Assembly: GCA_026874595.1 (NCBI GenBank)
Contig: CM049320.1
Coordinates: 39,990,714-40,054,713 of the forward strand
Direction: 5' to 3'
Source: Sipunculus nudus
Taxonomy: Eukaryota > Annelida > Sipuncula > Golfingiida > Sipunculidae
DNA: 64,000 nucleotides
Shown here in pieces: positions 45,200-57,959 of the stretch (position 1 is the first letter of the stretch; each line of letters starts with the position of its first letter). Position numbers and translations under genes: made by a program. A model generated the notes under the pieces. That model had not been told where the DNA came from. It saw only the letters and a list, made by a program, of their open reading frames with translations, and searched no databases.

Positions 45200-46135
45200 G
45201 ATGATGTCAGTTCTATAAATAGTTTTGGCACAGTGCCAGGATTGGAAGAAGTGCAGCCAGTTATAGGTCAAGAGTTCACTCAGTGCAGTAGAGGCATTTT
45301 ATTTACAGCTTAAGCAGACTGCTCACTGCATCAGATTTGGCACCAAAGTTCAGCCTGGATCTAATTATAGCTTTGGCAGACTGTCAATTGTGTCAGATTA
45401 TGCTATATATCAAGAGTTCACTCAGTGCAGCCAGTTACAGGTCAAAAGTTCACCCAGTCTAGCCAGGTGCATCTAAAGAGTTCACTCAGTGCAGTAGCTC
45501 GAGGCAGCAATTTGTCACAGTTCACTTGCGGGCAACTGCCTTACTCACCTAAGCCTGGTCAGCCCAGCGCATCAAACTCAAGGAAAGTTTGATGTATCTG
45601 CCTGATATTTTTATACCTGTCTATGCGTCTTTGATGGCTTTCCCTTTAACAAGACAGGTGTCTCCACCTACATTGACTTTTGCACAGTGTATGCGCCTGC
45701 TTATTTCTACAGAGGATTTTGATACATCAGCCTGAAATTTGGCATATTTATACATATCGGATACCTTTATCGTGTCAAGACTTGTGGCGCCACCTACAAT
45801 AATTGTTGAACAGTGTATGTCCCTGCTTATTTCGCAGGAGGGGTTTGACATATCAGTCTGACATTGGGCATATGTATATGTCTCTTCGTTGTATACAAGA
45901 CTGGTGGTGCCAGCTACAATCATTTTTGTGTTGTGTGCACCCATGTCAGAATTTCAGCAGTGATGTTTGTGTAATTGGTTTTTGTTCAAAGCGTTTAGTA
46001 CTTGCATTGTTCATATACATGTTACACATGTTCTTGAAAAGTAATGGTCCAGCATTGAAGCATTATACATGGTGTAATCCCCTTGCACAGGTTCGCATTA
46101 GGCCTGTAGGCCTTGTTTTTTAATTTTTCTGTTAG
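45200..46135 (+). repeat. dispersed repeat with AGTTCACTCAGTGCAG units and a GGTGGCGCCACC core, copy A
   Basis: Four AGTTCAC(T/C)CAGT-type units lie between 45270 and 45500. Three units of about 130 bp with the palindrome-like core follow (45650, 45786, 45904). From about 45470 it aligns with 61810-62240. Confidence 0.75.
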
Positions 46136-46574
46136 ACTACTGTGTGTCAGGACGGTCAGATGAGAGCATCCCCATGATAGACCAATAGACCAATTAAAAT
46201 CGAGACAGACGCGGGAGAAACACAGGACCATGTTGGGCATATAGTGCAATTTTATGATTCATATGTATGAACTTATATTAATTTTTATTTGGACATAATG
46301 TGTTGCACATTTCATATTTATCATCAAACAATATCACAATATCAAATTATTATTACATCATAATATCCCTCATTTCTCAACATTTAACCCTTAATTTTTT
46401 AAAACCAATTGACAACAAAAAACGAAGTATGACAAAATTTTATTTGACAAGCAAATGAAGCTTGTACTATTTATATAATATTATGTGGTTACACATTGGG
46501 TGACCAAACTTTTATCAATATATTGAAAAAAATAAGGTATGACCATATCTTAACTGACTAGCCACATACGTATG

Positions 46575-46639
<65 letters not shown>

Positions 46640-47104
46640 TAAAATGTGGTCACATATGGTGTTTTTTCCCTTTTTTTCCCCTAAAATATTGACTAAAATA
46701 TTCACCACCAAATTTCAATAAAAATCGTTTTTAACACAATAATTGCATTCTGTAAACTTATTATGGGTCACCTCGGTACTCAAGACTCATAATCAAATGA
46801 AAAGATATGCTCATCTAACATGTAACTGACATCAAAAACTGATACATTTTTGGTCAAAGCCGACCCGAACCCTACACGCGACGGCTCAAAAAAAAGCAGA
46901 ACACATGCTCGTTTATTGTGTTCAATCTTATTATATGATCAGTCTGCACTGTTGACTCCTGCTGTTTTAAAAGCTCCATGTATGCCCTTGTGTCAATACC
47001 AATAAAATTCCCATATACCTTTTATATGTTGTACGGACATGAATGACTGGACGTAGTCTACGGACATGCACTTTATAGCGGATACAAATACTCAGTTAAA
47101 CCGC
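46136..47104. other. no gene seen; (TA)n at 46578-46634
   Basis: Contains a 57-bp TA microsatellite; nothing else recognised. Confidence 0.6.
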
Positions 47105-47480
47105 CTCACAGGAAGCTACCGTTACTATATTCTCTCCTCCAACTTCGTTGCCCCGAGAAAATAAAGTAGGTCACAGAAAATCAAACTGCCTGCCCAGCAC
47201 AGGTTAAACATATTACCTCCTATAGGGTAGGTAAAACATGGAATGTACTTGCAGTGGCATCTGAACTGAAAGGACAGTGTCTAATTTGAATATTTTTATA
47301 CTATTATCCATAATTTTGCATTTAAGGTGTAAAATTCAAATGTATTCTACCTTTATTCCAAACGAACAACACCGAGTAAATATGTGGGCAGCTCTGCACT
47401 ATTGACTGACCGTATATCTAAACTTCATGTAAGTCTTAATAATAACTCTTTATCTCTTTCCAGGTTGCCCAGAGCTGAAG
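47105..47480 (+). repeat. dispersed repeat, copy B (of 40561-40945)
   Basis: Same landmarks in the same order and orientation as copy A, with identity near 75 percent by eye. Confidence 0.82.
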
Positions 47481-50036
47481 GTGTTTTTTAAATAAAATGT
47501 GATCACATATTGTGTGACCATATTTTTTATCCATAAATATTGACTAAAATACGGTGTGACCACATTTTCTTTACCAGACATATTACTGTGTTTTATATAT
47601 ATATAATATTTAAAAATGTGTTCACTTCTGGTGTAACAACATTTTACAAATAAATATCGACATAAATAAGGTGTATTATATATAAATATATATATATATT
47701 ATGTTTATTTTATATATTATATATATGGCGTGACCACATTAAATTTGACCAATCAAATACGCACGTATAATATGTAACATATTATAAAAATGTGGTCACA
47801 TATTTTGTGACCATATTTTTTATCTTTAAATTTTAATAAAAATAATCTATCTTATTTACACTAAGAAATGTGAGCATAATGTACAACACAACATGATCAC
47901 ATAATTTGCAATAATAGTTCATTCAAATCAGCTGTAACAATTGATCATTATCGGTTCTGTCGGGTTTTTAGTGGTCGGGCACTCGATTAAGGTGTTCGCA
48001 TCTGTTATTCCTGACAGACAGTAGTCTAACATGATACAATTGAATAAAAGATCTACGTCACGTCAAAAATGTAGTCTCTGAACTGTGGCCAGATAATCTA
48101 ACTGTATACATCACAATGTGTTATTTATTTAAAAAATAAGACGTTGGCATATAGACAAAGTTGAATAGAATAAGAGCTCACGTGTTCAGTCAAATACACT
48201 TCAATCGATATTTGTTTACGTTTTGGCGGCACGGCGTCGTCAGTTTAGATAAAGTCACGTCAAATGTGAATACTCTGAGGTAAAATGTTGGGTATATATA
48301 TCATAAAATTATATATCGACTCAATTTTTATTAGACATAATTTTCCGAATTAACGTGGCATACACAAACATAAATTTTTATCCATTATATTGTCTCGGGA
48401 GTCTTTGTTTAGACGTCTTTTTGATAAAACAAACTACCATTTTTTTTTACATATTGCAGAAAAATTATTTTACACAAACCTACAGAATATTTATACAAAT
48501 GGATGCACCGGATCGTCAACTTAATCATAAAAAAAATCATTGAAATATGGTCACACTTTCTTTTTTTAGACAGAAATAAGGGTCCGTTATATTGCCCGAT
48601 TACCATAAAATTAAAGTTTTAATAATCTTAGGTTAACACATTTGAAAAAGGGGCAAGTATAAACAGACCTCTAGTGAAACTGACGATGTATGATGATGAC
48701 CATTGATGCAGATGACAACCGTGAGAACCTGAACGAATCAAGTTTATCAAGAAAAGCTGGGTTCACATCTGAAAATCCATGCTGCGCGCTTTAAAAAATA
48801 ATGAAGTTATTTAGGCTACTCAAAAGTAAAGATTATCATTTAAAATATTTTATTTATGAAATATGCATGAATGGCACACTTATCCAGGTAACACAAAGTA
48901 TTTAATTAATTTTTTTTAATGTAAAAATTAATTATAAACCTTAAAGTGTCCGGTTGAAAAAAGGGTACGTAATCAAAGTTTTACATTTAAAAAAATTCAT
49001 ATAATAAAAAAGATCATAATATTCTCAGAAGGTAATTAAAATATTTCGTTCTATGGTTTTATCAGAGCTGTGCACATCATGTTGAAGCAATTAAATATAG
49101 GCCTACTGTTAATATATATTGATATTTTCAGCTCTACATTAAAAGCTTTTAGGCATTTGTTACATTTTTAAAACGTTTCTGTATAGTGTTTTGTGAAATA
49201 TTTCTATGAAATATTTTTTTTCGAAATGATTCCAATTATTTTAAGGAAGTGTCTAGGCAGCCGAAAATGTCGATTGCGGAGTGTCAGACCCCTGGACTGT
49301 CAAGGTAGCCGACAATGTCATACATTACATCCTACACAAAATCATACAGTAAATCCTAATGGACAATATCATCATAACTACATTTAAATGAAATTTTGAC
49401 ACAATTTGTTATTTGATACAGATATATAATAGCGTTGTCTCCAAATCACATTGAGAGGGAGAATCATCCCCAACAGTAATGTTGACTGTCATGGTACTGA
49501 CAAGCCTCTTATTATATATCATTGATTTCAAACCTTTGTATATGTAAAGCCCTGATAGTTCGCCACGTGTTATTGGATTACATTCATTAATCCCTGGCCT
49601 TTCAGGAACTTGCAAGACCAACATATTCAGTATCTACACACTCATCACTCACCTCTGAACCTTCTCACATCTAGTGTAACCTTATGAAATAACTGGTGTA
49701 ACTAATTGCCAAACCATGAAGCTAATAAATACCCACAATAACATCAATGGATCATCAAAGGGGGTCAAATGGCCTAGTGAAAATCAAGCACACAACCGAC
49801 AGTGTGTACACTACATCAATCATCTGACCTGATCAGTCAATGTAATGCAAATACCTGCCTATGAAAAACATGTAGTGCAGGTGAATGTATTCGAGTGCAC
49901 GAGAATAATTTTTTTTACCGTAATATTTGATTTATATTACATGCAATGTGATGCTGCATTTTAGGGTTTTCTTTTTTCTATTTAAAATATCCAACCCTGT
50001 TATCTATTATTTTCTGAAAAAAATCAGTTGCATGCA
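47481..50036. other. no gene seen; AT-rich with GTGTGACCA(C/T)AT motif copies at 47.5-47.9 kb
   Basis: Words like AAATGTGGTCACAT and GTGACCATATTTT recur between 46500 and 47830, suggesting a diverged short-unit repeat. No coding sequence seen. Confidence 0.45.
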
Positions 50037-50345
50037 TGTCTTTATTAGTTGATATTTATGTAAAGTGGTATCACGTTGTCCATATGTTGTTACCACGAGG
50101 TGTGTTGTCAGGTTACACAGTACAGCGTCGTACCTTGCACTCTTTTTTCCGGATGTCATAAGACAAAAATGGCATGTTCTTCATGCCTGTTGCGCCTTGT
50201 CCCTAGCTTTTAGCCCTTAACGGTTACCCTAACCTTATTTTTGGTGTTCTTGAAGACATAAGACAAATGGACGAGTTTTTTTACATGCTTGATATATCCG
50301 ATTTAAATTTAACACCAACCAGTAAAATTCACACACATGCAATAT
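50037..50345 (+). repeat. dispersed repeat, copy B (of 18289-18590)
   Basis: Aligns with copy A over its whole length in the same orientation. Confidence 0.82.
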
Positions 50346-50420
50346 TGTCGGTTATTTTCACACCCCGAAGGAATGGACATTTTATATTCTTTTAAAAAGT
50401 ATACTAGGTGGGTAAAGTGA

Positions 50421-50905
50421 CTTTTGACTTCAAATCATGATGCAAAGGTCCCCCTTGACATGGAAGTACCTTACAGCCTTAGAAATGGATATGTCTAAAG
50501 ACATAAGTTTGATCTCTCTTTGTATCTGAAAAATATGCAAATTACAAAAGTACGCCAAGTGTTCTAAATGCCGCGTACCTGTCAACTTCTAATTAATACA
50601 TAAAATTGCGCAAATTTCTTGTTTTAACCCAATTTTTCATAATACAGAGAAACCTACTGTTTTCTTAATTTTGAAACCTATTTGGATTCTTTGACCAATA
50701 CATTGTATACTATGACACAGGTTTTGTATATCTGTGTCAGAAGCAACGATATGGGATTTGTTTATTTTCGGCGGCCATTTTGAAAATTTGCATAAATTTT
50801 AGATACACACAGGGAAATCTAACTTATGTCTTTGGATCCATAAAGTCAATGGCCCTAAAGTACTTCCATGCCAAAGGGAACCTTTGCATCCTGACTTGAA
50901 GTAAA
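50421..50905. repeat. foldback structure: two about 90-bp inverted arms
   Basis: 50421-50511 and the reverse complement of 50819-50905 match at about 80 percent (ACTTCAA(A/G)TCA, GATGCAAAGGT, CATGGAAGTAC, AAAGACATAAGTT). The spacer is about 310 bp. It may be a palindromic MITE; ends and target duplication are not clear. Confidence 0.75.
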
Positions 50906-51608
50906 ATAAACAATAAAAGTAAAATAAATGAAAACTTACAATTCTCTGTGGAGGCGTCCCACACCCAAGGCACAATATCACCACACGTTACACAATGAGT
51001 CAATACACACAATTACTCTACCAGATAATGGTAGTAATATGCTTATGGCGACCCAATTAAAACAGGAAATGTATCTGCGCATACTCAATATAATTGGGTC
51101 ACTCAGTTCCATATTCGTTTCCAAAACAAACATTCATAGCCACGTGCGTCTATCACCTGTTTGCTCCGCGTACCAACGTTCGTGCAGGTTTCATGGCGTC
51201 AAGTAAGTGATACAACGATATTGCAAATATAAAAGAATACAGTAGGCGCAACAGCAGCAGTTATCTCAGGGGGCGTTTTGGTCAGTGCTAACTGAAACCA
51301 TTGCAAGTAACTCTTTATTTTCTTTTGGTGGGCTTGGCTTGCTCTTAAATAAACCTGTAAATGGTCTGTATTGATTTGACATTGTACTAAAAGGTGCAAA
51401 ATTCAGCTGAAATTGCGTTATTCACAGCAGTTCCTGTCTCAAATATTCCAAAACTCAAATAGAAAGAAACTGGATGTATTCCGACTACAGGATATTGCCA
51501 TTTTCTTACTTTAAAAAAATGTGTCTTTATTTGAGGCATAACAATGGCAGGACGGGCAACTATTACATATCAGTCAAACACAGTATTCAGAAAGAATACA
51601 AATGACAC

Positions 51609-51671
<63 letters not shown>

Positions 51672-52085
51672 ATACCTGACATCTCATCTTCAAATGAAAC
51701 ATGGACTAAATATGAGACAGGGCAGGTTGCATGCAGATTTTTTTCACTCCTGCTGTATATTTGATTATACACGTGTGGTTCTGGGAGGCATATTCTGAAG
51801 ATACTGCTTATCGGCTAGCAAGCAGCCAGATGGAAATTTTAAAATTCAATACTCAGGCTGAAGAATAGTGTACAGTTACCTCCAGGTCCTTCAGAATGTA
51901 CCAAAATTATATATATATCTACTCACAGCATTTGTGTTAATGACCAAATATAGACAGATACAGTAGATATCCATCAGTTAGCAGTAATTTAATTTCAGTT
52001 CTTTCAGGTCATGAAAACTTGTTCTCATGCAATGTCTGTAAATTTGATGACATTTTTGGAACTTAAGGCTGCTCCTTTGTTCACA
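50906..52085. other. no gene seen; (TA)n at 51610-51667
   Basis: A 58-bp TA microsatellite is present. No recognised coding sequence. Confidence 0.55.
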
Positions 52086-52099
52086 CTTCCAATAGAAAC

Positions 52100-52324
52100 T
52101 TGCATATTGTTTTAGGGGGGTCAACAAATTCTATTCTATTCGATCTTTGTGAGCTGAATGATGACTGCAACATTTTCCAAACTGAGGTCTCCCCAATACC
52201 ATGGGTTATGTGCGATGAATGTAATAAATGGTATCACACATTTTGCCTTAAAGTAATTAAAATCCCTACAGGTAAATATGTGTGCCCTATAAGCAAAAGA
52301 GCAAAAAAGAAACATAAATTTTGA
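52100..52324 (+). pseudogene. PHD-finger-like fragment
   Basis: The short ORF contains WVMCDECNKWYHTFCL and then GKYVCP. This is the second half of a PHD zinc finger, with the C-x2-C and H-x2-C ligands followed by a Cys. The usual final W-x-C-x2-C is reduced to VCP, so the last ligand seems missing. A possible first ligand pair (SCNVC) lies upstream at about 52030 but is separated by a stop. PHD fingers bind histone tails in chromatin proteins and also occur in some animal transposon proteins. An isolated exon or a transposon remnant are both possible; no neighbour helps. Confidence 0.5.
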
Positions 52325-54400
52325 ACAGTCACGAAAACATGAATTTTTCACTATGGAGTGCCATTTAGCAAACCATGCTTATCTGATAAACTATATGATG
52401 TTTAAAACTGAGAAACAAATTGTGTCTGCATATAAATTATTTCACAATGGTTAGTTATTGTTCAAAAATAAATATTTCGCATGTATACAATAAAAAATGT
52501 TGTCCAAATGTATTAGTACCTGAATCAATTAAATATCTGCAGAGCTGCTGGTATTAATCTAAAACACCTTACCTGTTAACAGGTAATTAACATATGAATA
52601 TTGCCATGGATACAAATTACTCCTGATCATTTAGGTGTTAGTTTGTTTATCCAGACTGAAACCTTGTCCCCTGAGATGTTCAGATAACTGGCACTCCAGT
52701 GAATTATGATACAAATAAAATATGCGACAAAACTACTCTAATAAGCATGTAATGCAAAGTATATTTCACCGTATTATGTTATGGCACCTATGCATATTTC
52801 ATAATATGCAAGCCAGTCGTACAATGATTATATGGAGTTACGTATTATTTTAAGGTTTAAATGCTTTTTAATCTCCATGAAGTCTTGCAAATATACAAGA
52901 TGTACAATTCACCTTCCAATACCTGAACAGATGACTACGAATGTATAGCCATGATTCCATAATTACTTAAAATAGCTTGATAAAACTGTTTGAATATATA
53001 CCTCTCTGCTAAAACACGCATAATTAATTGATAACATCACTATTAAAAACAAGGGAGGATTCATTATTTGGAAATCGAATCATTCTTTGATTGTGACCAA
53101 TATTCTGTGTTGGTTGAAAATTTACAGAAGACTTTTTAGACTAGTCATCTATAAGAGAACTTTGCCCAAAGAAGCAAACTGTGTATTTGTTTGTAATTTC
53201 TATGTCAAAACTTGCATAATTAATAGCATCTTTAATGTGAAAATGGTGGAAAAGAATTCCTTTTTTTCTGAAGAAGTTACATTTTACACAATTTATTTAT
53301 TATTGAAATGTGATGTTTATGGTGATTTTACCGATTATTTATTGTTTATTTATTGTAATGTATAGTTGAAATTATAGGTTTACTATTCGAGGTTTACTAT
53401 TAGAGTAACATGAAAACATGAAGCTAAGCCCCATGTAATTAGTTCTGTTTGTCAGCAAAATAGATTAATTATACTTTTGATGTTTTGTTTTTCTTGATGA
53501 TTGAAACAACCATTCAATTGAGTGATTACTCTTTATAGCTAGTCAGTAAAATTGTAAACATTCAGATAAGTTTTTTTTTGTATTTGATGCCACGAAACTA
53601 GCACAACTTACATTTTACAGATCAGTTATTTATTTATTTTTTGTTTTCTAGTAATTTTACGGATTATTTGTTAACTGTTGATTTTTTTACGTTTTGTAGT
53701 AATAACTATAGATTTTCAATTGGAGTAACATGAAGGCATAACCCAAAGCATCATGTATTTTTGTGTTTATCAGCAAAATAGTGTAATTATACTTTTGATG
53801 TTTTGCATTTCTTGATGCTTTCAATTATAATTCCAATGAGTAATGATCTTAAGTCAATTAAATTGCATTTAAACAGCTTAGTTTCTTTTTATATTTTAGC
53901 CAGGACAACTAGTATAATATTGCATAATATATGCACTGTTTATATATAACTATGGAGAGTCAAGAAGGACTCATGCATCATGTTTCCTGATATGATAGCC
54001 CTTACATTTCTTTTATCAGATATGCCAAAGTAACCCATAACTTTTGACATTAGCTTTGGTCAGTTCAAATTATTTTATTAAATCTAATTCAATCTGTTTG
54101 GGATAAATATTAATTCCTATTCAATTCATTTTATTCATTTAAAATGTTCACTAATCGATTAAAATACAGTCAAGATATAAACAATTCCTAAGCAAAAGTT
54201 ATGAGAGCTGGAACAATTTGTCATCAATTCGTTTAAATAATCTGAGCCTAATGGCTCCAATTCATTTTCAAAATTTAATTAATTTTATTTGAATTTTATT
54301 TCTATCCATTCAATTCTATAAATAAAGATTAATGGGCTTGGACTCTGACCTGTCCTCGGACCGCGGTATTGTTGAATATAACACAGACATATGCATGTAG
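52325..54400. other. no gene seen
   Basis: Very AT-rich. Two blocks around 53390-53500 and 53700-53830 share AGAGTAACATGAA and TCAGCAAAATAG...AATTATACTTTTGATGTTTTG, a diverged duplication about 330 bp apart. Confidence 0.5.
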
Positions 54401-54404
54401 GCCA

Positions 54405-56120
54405 TACAATTATCTAAGAAACTTGTGTGGTATCACTTGGAAAGGTAAATCTATTATGACCTTGTGCACCGCATTCTCCACACTTGTTTTTTTGTTGTGA
54501 AAACTTGAAAAGCCTCTGTAATGCTCGTGAGCTATACAGTCAGTGTACTTTAACATATCAACAAGCCTAAGGTACTCCTCATTGCATAATTCTTTCTAAT
54601 ATGCCTGAACTTTGTGTCCTGTCTCAAATTCTTCACTATTATAATCCCAAGTGAATCCAGGAGAAAAGGGACTTAAAAGAATTCCTTAAACATGCTCAAT
54701 GAGCTTTGCAAATCAAATGGTATCCCTTAAAGAAATTCCAAATTTAATAGCTGTTACTTTGTAATTCTGTAGAGCAACGGCGTCAGACTTGTTTGCTCGA
54801 TAAACTGCTCTCATCTGTGTAAAAGAATCAAATAGTGATAATAAAACTTTCTGATCATCCTGATGTTTTACAAAAGACACTCTACTAATCAACCCTCTGT
54901 CCTTCACTGAATAACATTCTTCCAATTCCCCGGCATCATTACCATTGGATTGTTCCCGATTTTCTTTTTATTATTTTTTTTCAAATCTGGATTCTGCATT
55001 TAGCAGTGTCCTTGTAACTGGTAATTCTTCCATTCTTTAATCCCTGCTATTAATCTGATGATAAGTTAAAAAACCTTGCCATGTTTATGTCACCATAGGT
55101 TGAACCTAAAAGCCCCTGTGCTGTATCATGAATAGTGGGACATTTTTGTACACCCTTTGCCCAGTATACAAGTGCCTTTCTTAGACAAATTATCAGGTTT
55201 GTCTCTAAAATAATCTGCAAGGTAATTTGTTTCTTCGAGAGTTCTCTCTGATGAGAGAGCAGTAACAGAGGTAGCATGACATTATGTGCATAAAAAGTGA
55301 CTTCCTTTTCCTTGAAAACCACCAAAGGCTCTCTCAAATTTTCATCTTCCATGGAAGAAATTTTACATTGTAATGCCTGACCCTTTTTGTGCAGTTTTAC
55401 ACTCAAATTGTATCAATTAAACTGGATTTCTCAAATTCTATAGGTATCAAGCAAATGACTGCTGCTTTTTTATGTTTTTTTTATCAGCAATGGACTTCAT
55501 AAATGGCCTGTCTGTTTTGTCTAAATGAATAGGGATTTTGACAGTGTAAAGCCTTAATTTACTACCTTTCCAATTCATACTTATTTCCATAACATAAAAT
55601 GCATAACTGGAAGCTTTTTCTCGGAGCTGCCTGTCACCCATTGCTTAAATACTGAAATGTTACCCATGCCATACCCGCCATCTTTTATTGTTGCTGATAA
55701 TATCAATCAATCATCTGTAATATTGTGCATCTCCAACAAAGTAGTCCAAATCTTTGAAGTTATTTGCAATAGCAGGAGGAAAATTCCTACTGACCCCTTT
55801 CCCACTGGATGAAGCTGCCTCTGGTATCCCACAAGTAAAATCAAAGCATACATTAATAGGTCCTTCGCTAGGATTGGAATTAGCAACAAATGAGGGATGG
55901 TCCAATTTTAGGTCAATTATGGCAAATTCAGCTACTGGTGGTGAAAAATTAAGCTCAGCCTTATCCAATTTGAGTTGATTTTGAAGCGGGGTCTCTCCTT
56001 CATATTTTAGCAGTTGATCCTGATACGTTTATTAAGTTTTATTTTGAAGTGAATCTATTCTCATTGCAAGACATTCTTTAGGAGCAAGGGCAGTCTCGCC
56101 TTGTGGGAGTGAACCAAATC
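54405..56120 (-). pseudogene. decayed coding region of unknown family
   Basis: Minus-strand ORFs at 55968-55711, 55641-55447, 55406-55050 and 54925-54713 follow each other closely and read like pieces of one protein of at least 500 residues broken by stops and frameshifts. Readable parts include LAMRIDSLQNKT (coil-like), FDFTCGIPEAASSSGKG, FKDLDYFVGDAQYYR, MEDENLREPLVVFKEKE, LVYWAKGVQKCPTIHD and RLVDMLKYTDCIAHEHYRGF. Near the end, in another frame, CGECGAQGHNRF resembles a zinc knuckle with the last Cys changed. I do not recognise the family. The run of coding-like frames on one strand argues against chance. A dead transposon protein or a host pseudogene are the obvious options. Confidence 0.5.
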
Positions 56121-56500
56121 TTTTTCAAACATGTGACCCGATCATATTGTTAAAAGTATTTAAGTTCATTATGTAACATGAAAACTAAAACAATTAAAAA
56201 CCCTCATGACTTTCTTGACTATATTTCTTACACATTCAATCAACTCTGATAAACTTTTTAAACTTTATGAGACTTAGCTTCCTTGGATGGTTACTTTTAT
56301 TTGTATTCTGCAAAGTATAAAGTGTGTATCGGGTGATTATGACATGACAGATGAACCATCCCCCCCCCCCCCCCATTGTTTTCTGAAGAATTGCTTATTT
56401 CTATCCCATACCCATTTCCCTATGATAGTATTTCATATAAATAATATATGTCTATATACATACAACCATAAATAGACTGTTCATATATATACTTATCTTT
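56121..56500. other. no gene seen; C-run at 56360-56374
   Basis: No recognised feature apart from the homopolymer run. Confidence 0.5.
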
Positions 56501-57720
56501 TCTCGAAGGTATGGGGTTACCTTTATTAACTGCATGAAGGGTTTGGATTACCCATATTGCGGACATGTTGAATTATGTTCCCAGTGTCACGCACTTACTT
56601 CGGTATTTCACGCCCGAAGGGTTAGGGTTACCAATATCACGGACATGACATGAAACCTGTGAAAAAAGCACTTACTGGAGTCTTCCATGTCCGAGGGGTT
56701 AAGGTTTATCAAATTATGGACATTGAATTATACCTGCGACAAGCACATACCGGAATGTTCCATTCTTGAAGGTTTAGGGTTACCAAACCAGTGACATAAA
56801 CAAGACGCCAGTGACAAGGGCTTACCTGAGTATTCAATGCATTAAGGGTTTGGGTAGCCGGATTACGGACATTTTATAAAATGTCAAGAGTGAAACGCGC
56901 TTACATTTTTACATATTAAGGGTAAGGGTTACTCATAACGCAGACATTAAATAAAACCTGGGACAAGCACACACTGGAGTATTCCATGGCCAAAGGTTTA
57001 TAGTTACCCATATCACGCACATATTAAAAAGACCAGTGACAAGCGCTTACTGGAGTATTCTTGCCGAAGGGTTAGGGTTACCCATATCACGGACATATAA
57101 AATGATACCAGTTAATCATGGAAATATAAAATGACACAAGTTAATTAGGAACATTAAATGAAACCTGTGAGTTTCAGTGAAGCACTAAGTGAAGTGTTCC
57201 ATGCCCGAAGGGTTAGGGTTACCCAGATCACGGACATATAACATGACACCATGACAAACGCTTTCTTGAGAAAACAGTTTCCCATATTACGGACATATCG
57301 TATTATACATGTGACAACTTCTTACTGATTCAGCCTTGCCCGACGGGCTAGGGTTACCAATATCACGGTAATATTTTAATGAAAAGCGAAGCCCTTAATG
57401 GAGTATTCCGTTCCGCACATAAACTGAAACATGTGCAAAAAACTTTTTATTCTTCCCCAATGGGCCAGGCTTAACCGTCGCATCATTGACATATAAAATG
57501 AAACAGGAGTCAAGCGCTTAATTAATATTCAATGCATAGTCTATTAGGGTTACCCATATTACTAACATAGCGAATAATACATGTGGCAACTACTTCCTGA
57601 AGTATTCCATGTCGTAACGGCTAGAGTTACCTCAATCACGGACATTAAATGAAACCTGTGACAAGCACTTATTAAGGTATTGCATGCCCGTAGGGTTAGG
57701 GTTACCCATATCACGGACAA
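56500..57720 (+). repeat. satellite of about 75-80-bp units with a GGGTTAGGGTTACCC core
   Basis: The unit reads roughly CCGAAGGGTTAGGGTTACCC, ATATCACGGACATATAAA, ATGAAACCTGTGACAAGCGC, TTACTGGAGTATTCCATG. It recurs near 56540, 56613, 56691, 56766, 56842, 56916, 56992, 57065, 57208, 57340, 57613 and 57688 (about 15 units). Copies are moderately diverged. The core includes a telomere-like TTAGGGTTA. Confidence 0.9.
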
Positions 57721-57959
57721 TAGCACGACACTATTGAAGATAGTGTCAAAGGGATCAAATTTCGACTTATTTTGAATCAACTTTTCCATAGATATTCAAA
57801 ATGTTTTTATTATTTTAGATTCCCAGGACAGATGAGGTATATCCGGAATCGCAATTTACAGAATCAACATTTATTATATTCTTTAAGAGATTCATTTTTC
57901 CAACCAATAATTTGTAACAAGAATATTCTGTAAAAATCTAAATTGAAAATTCTCAGGTT

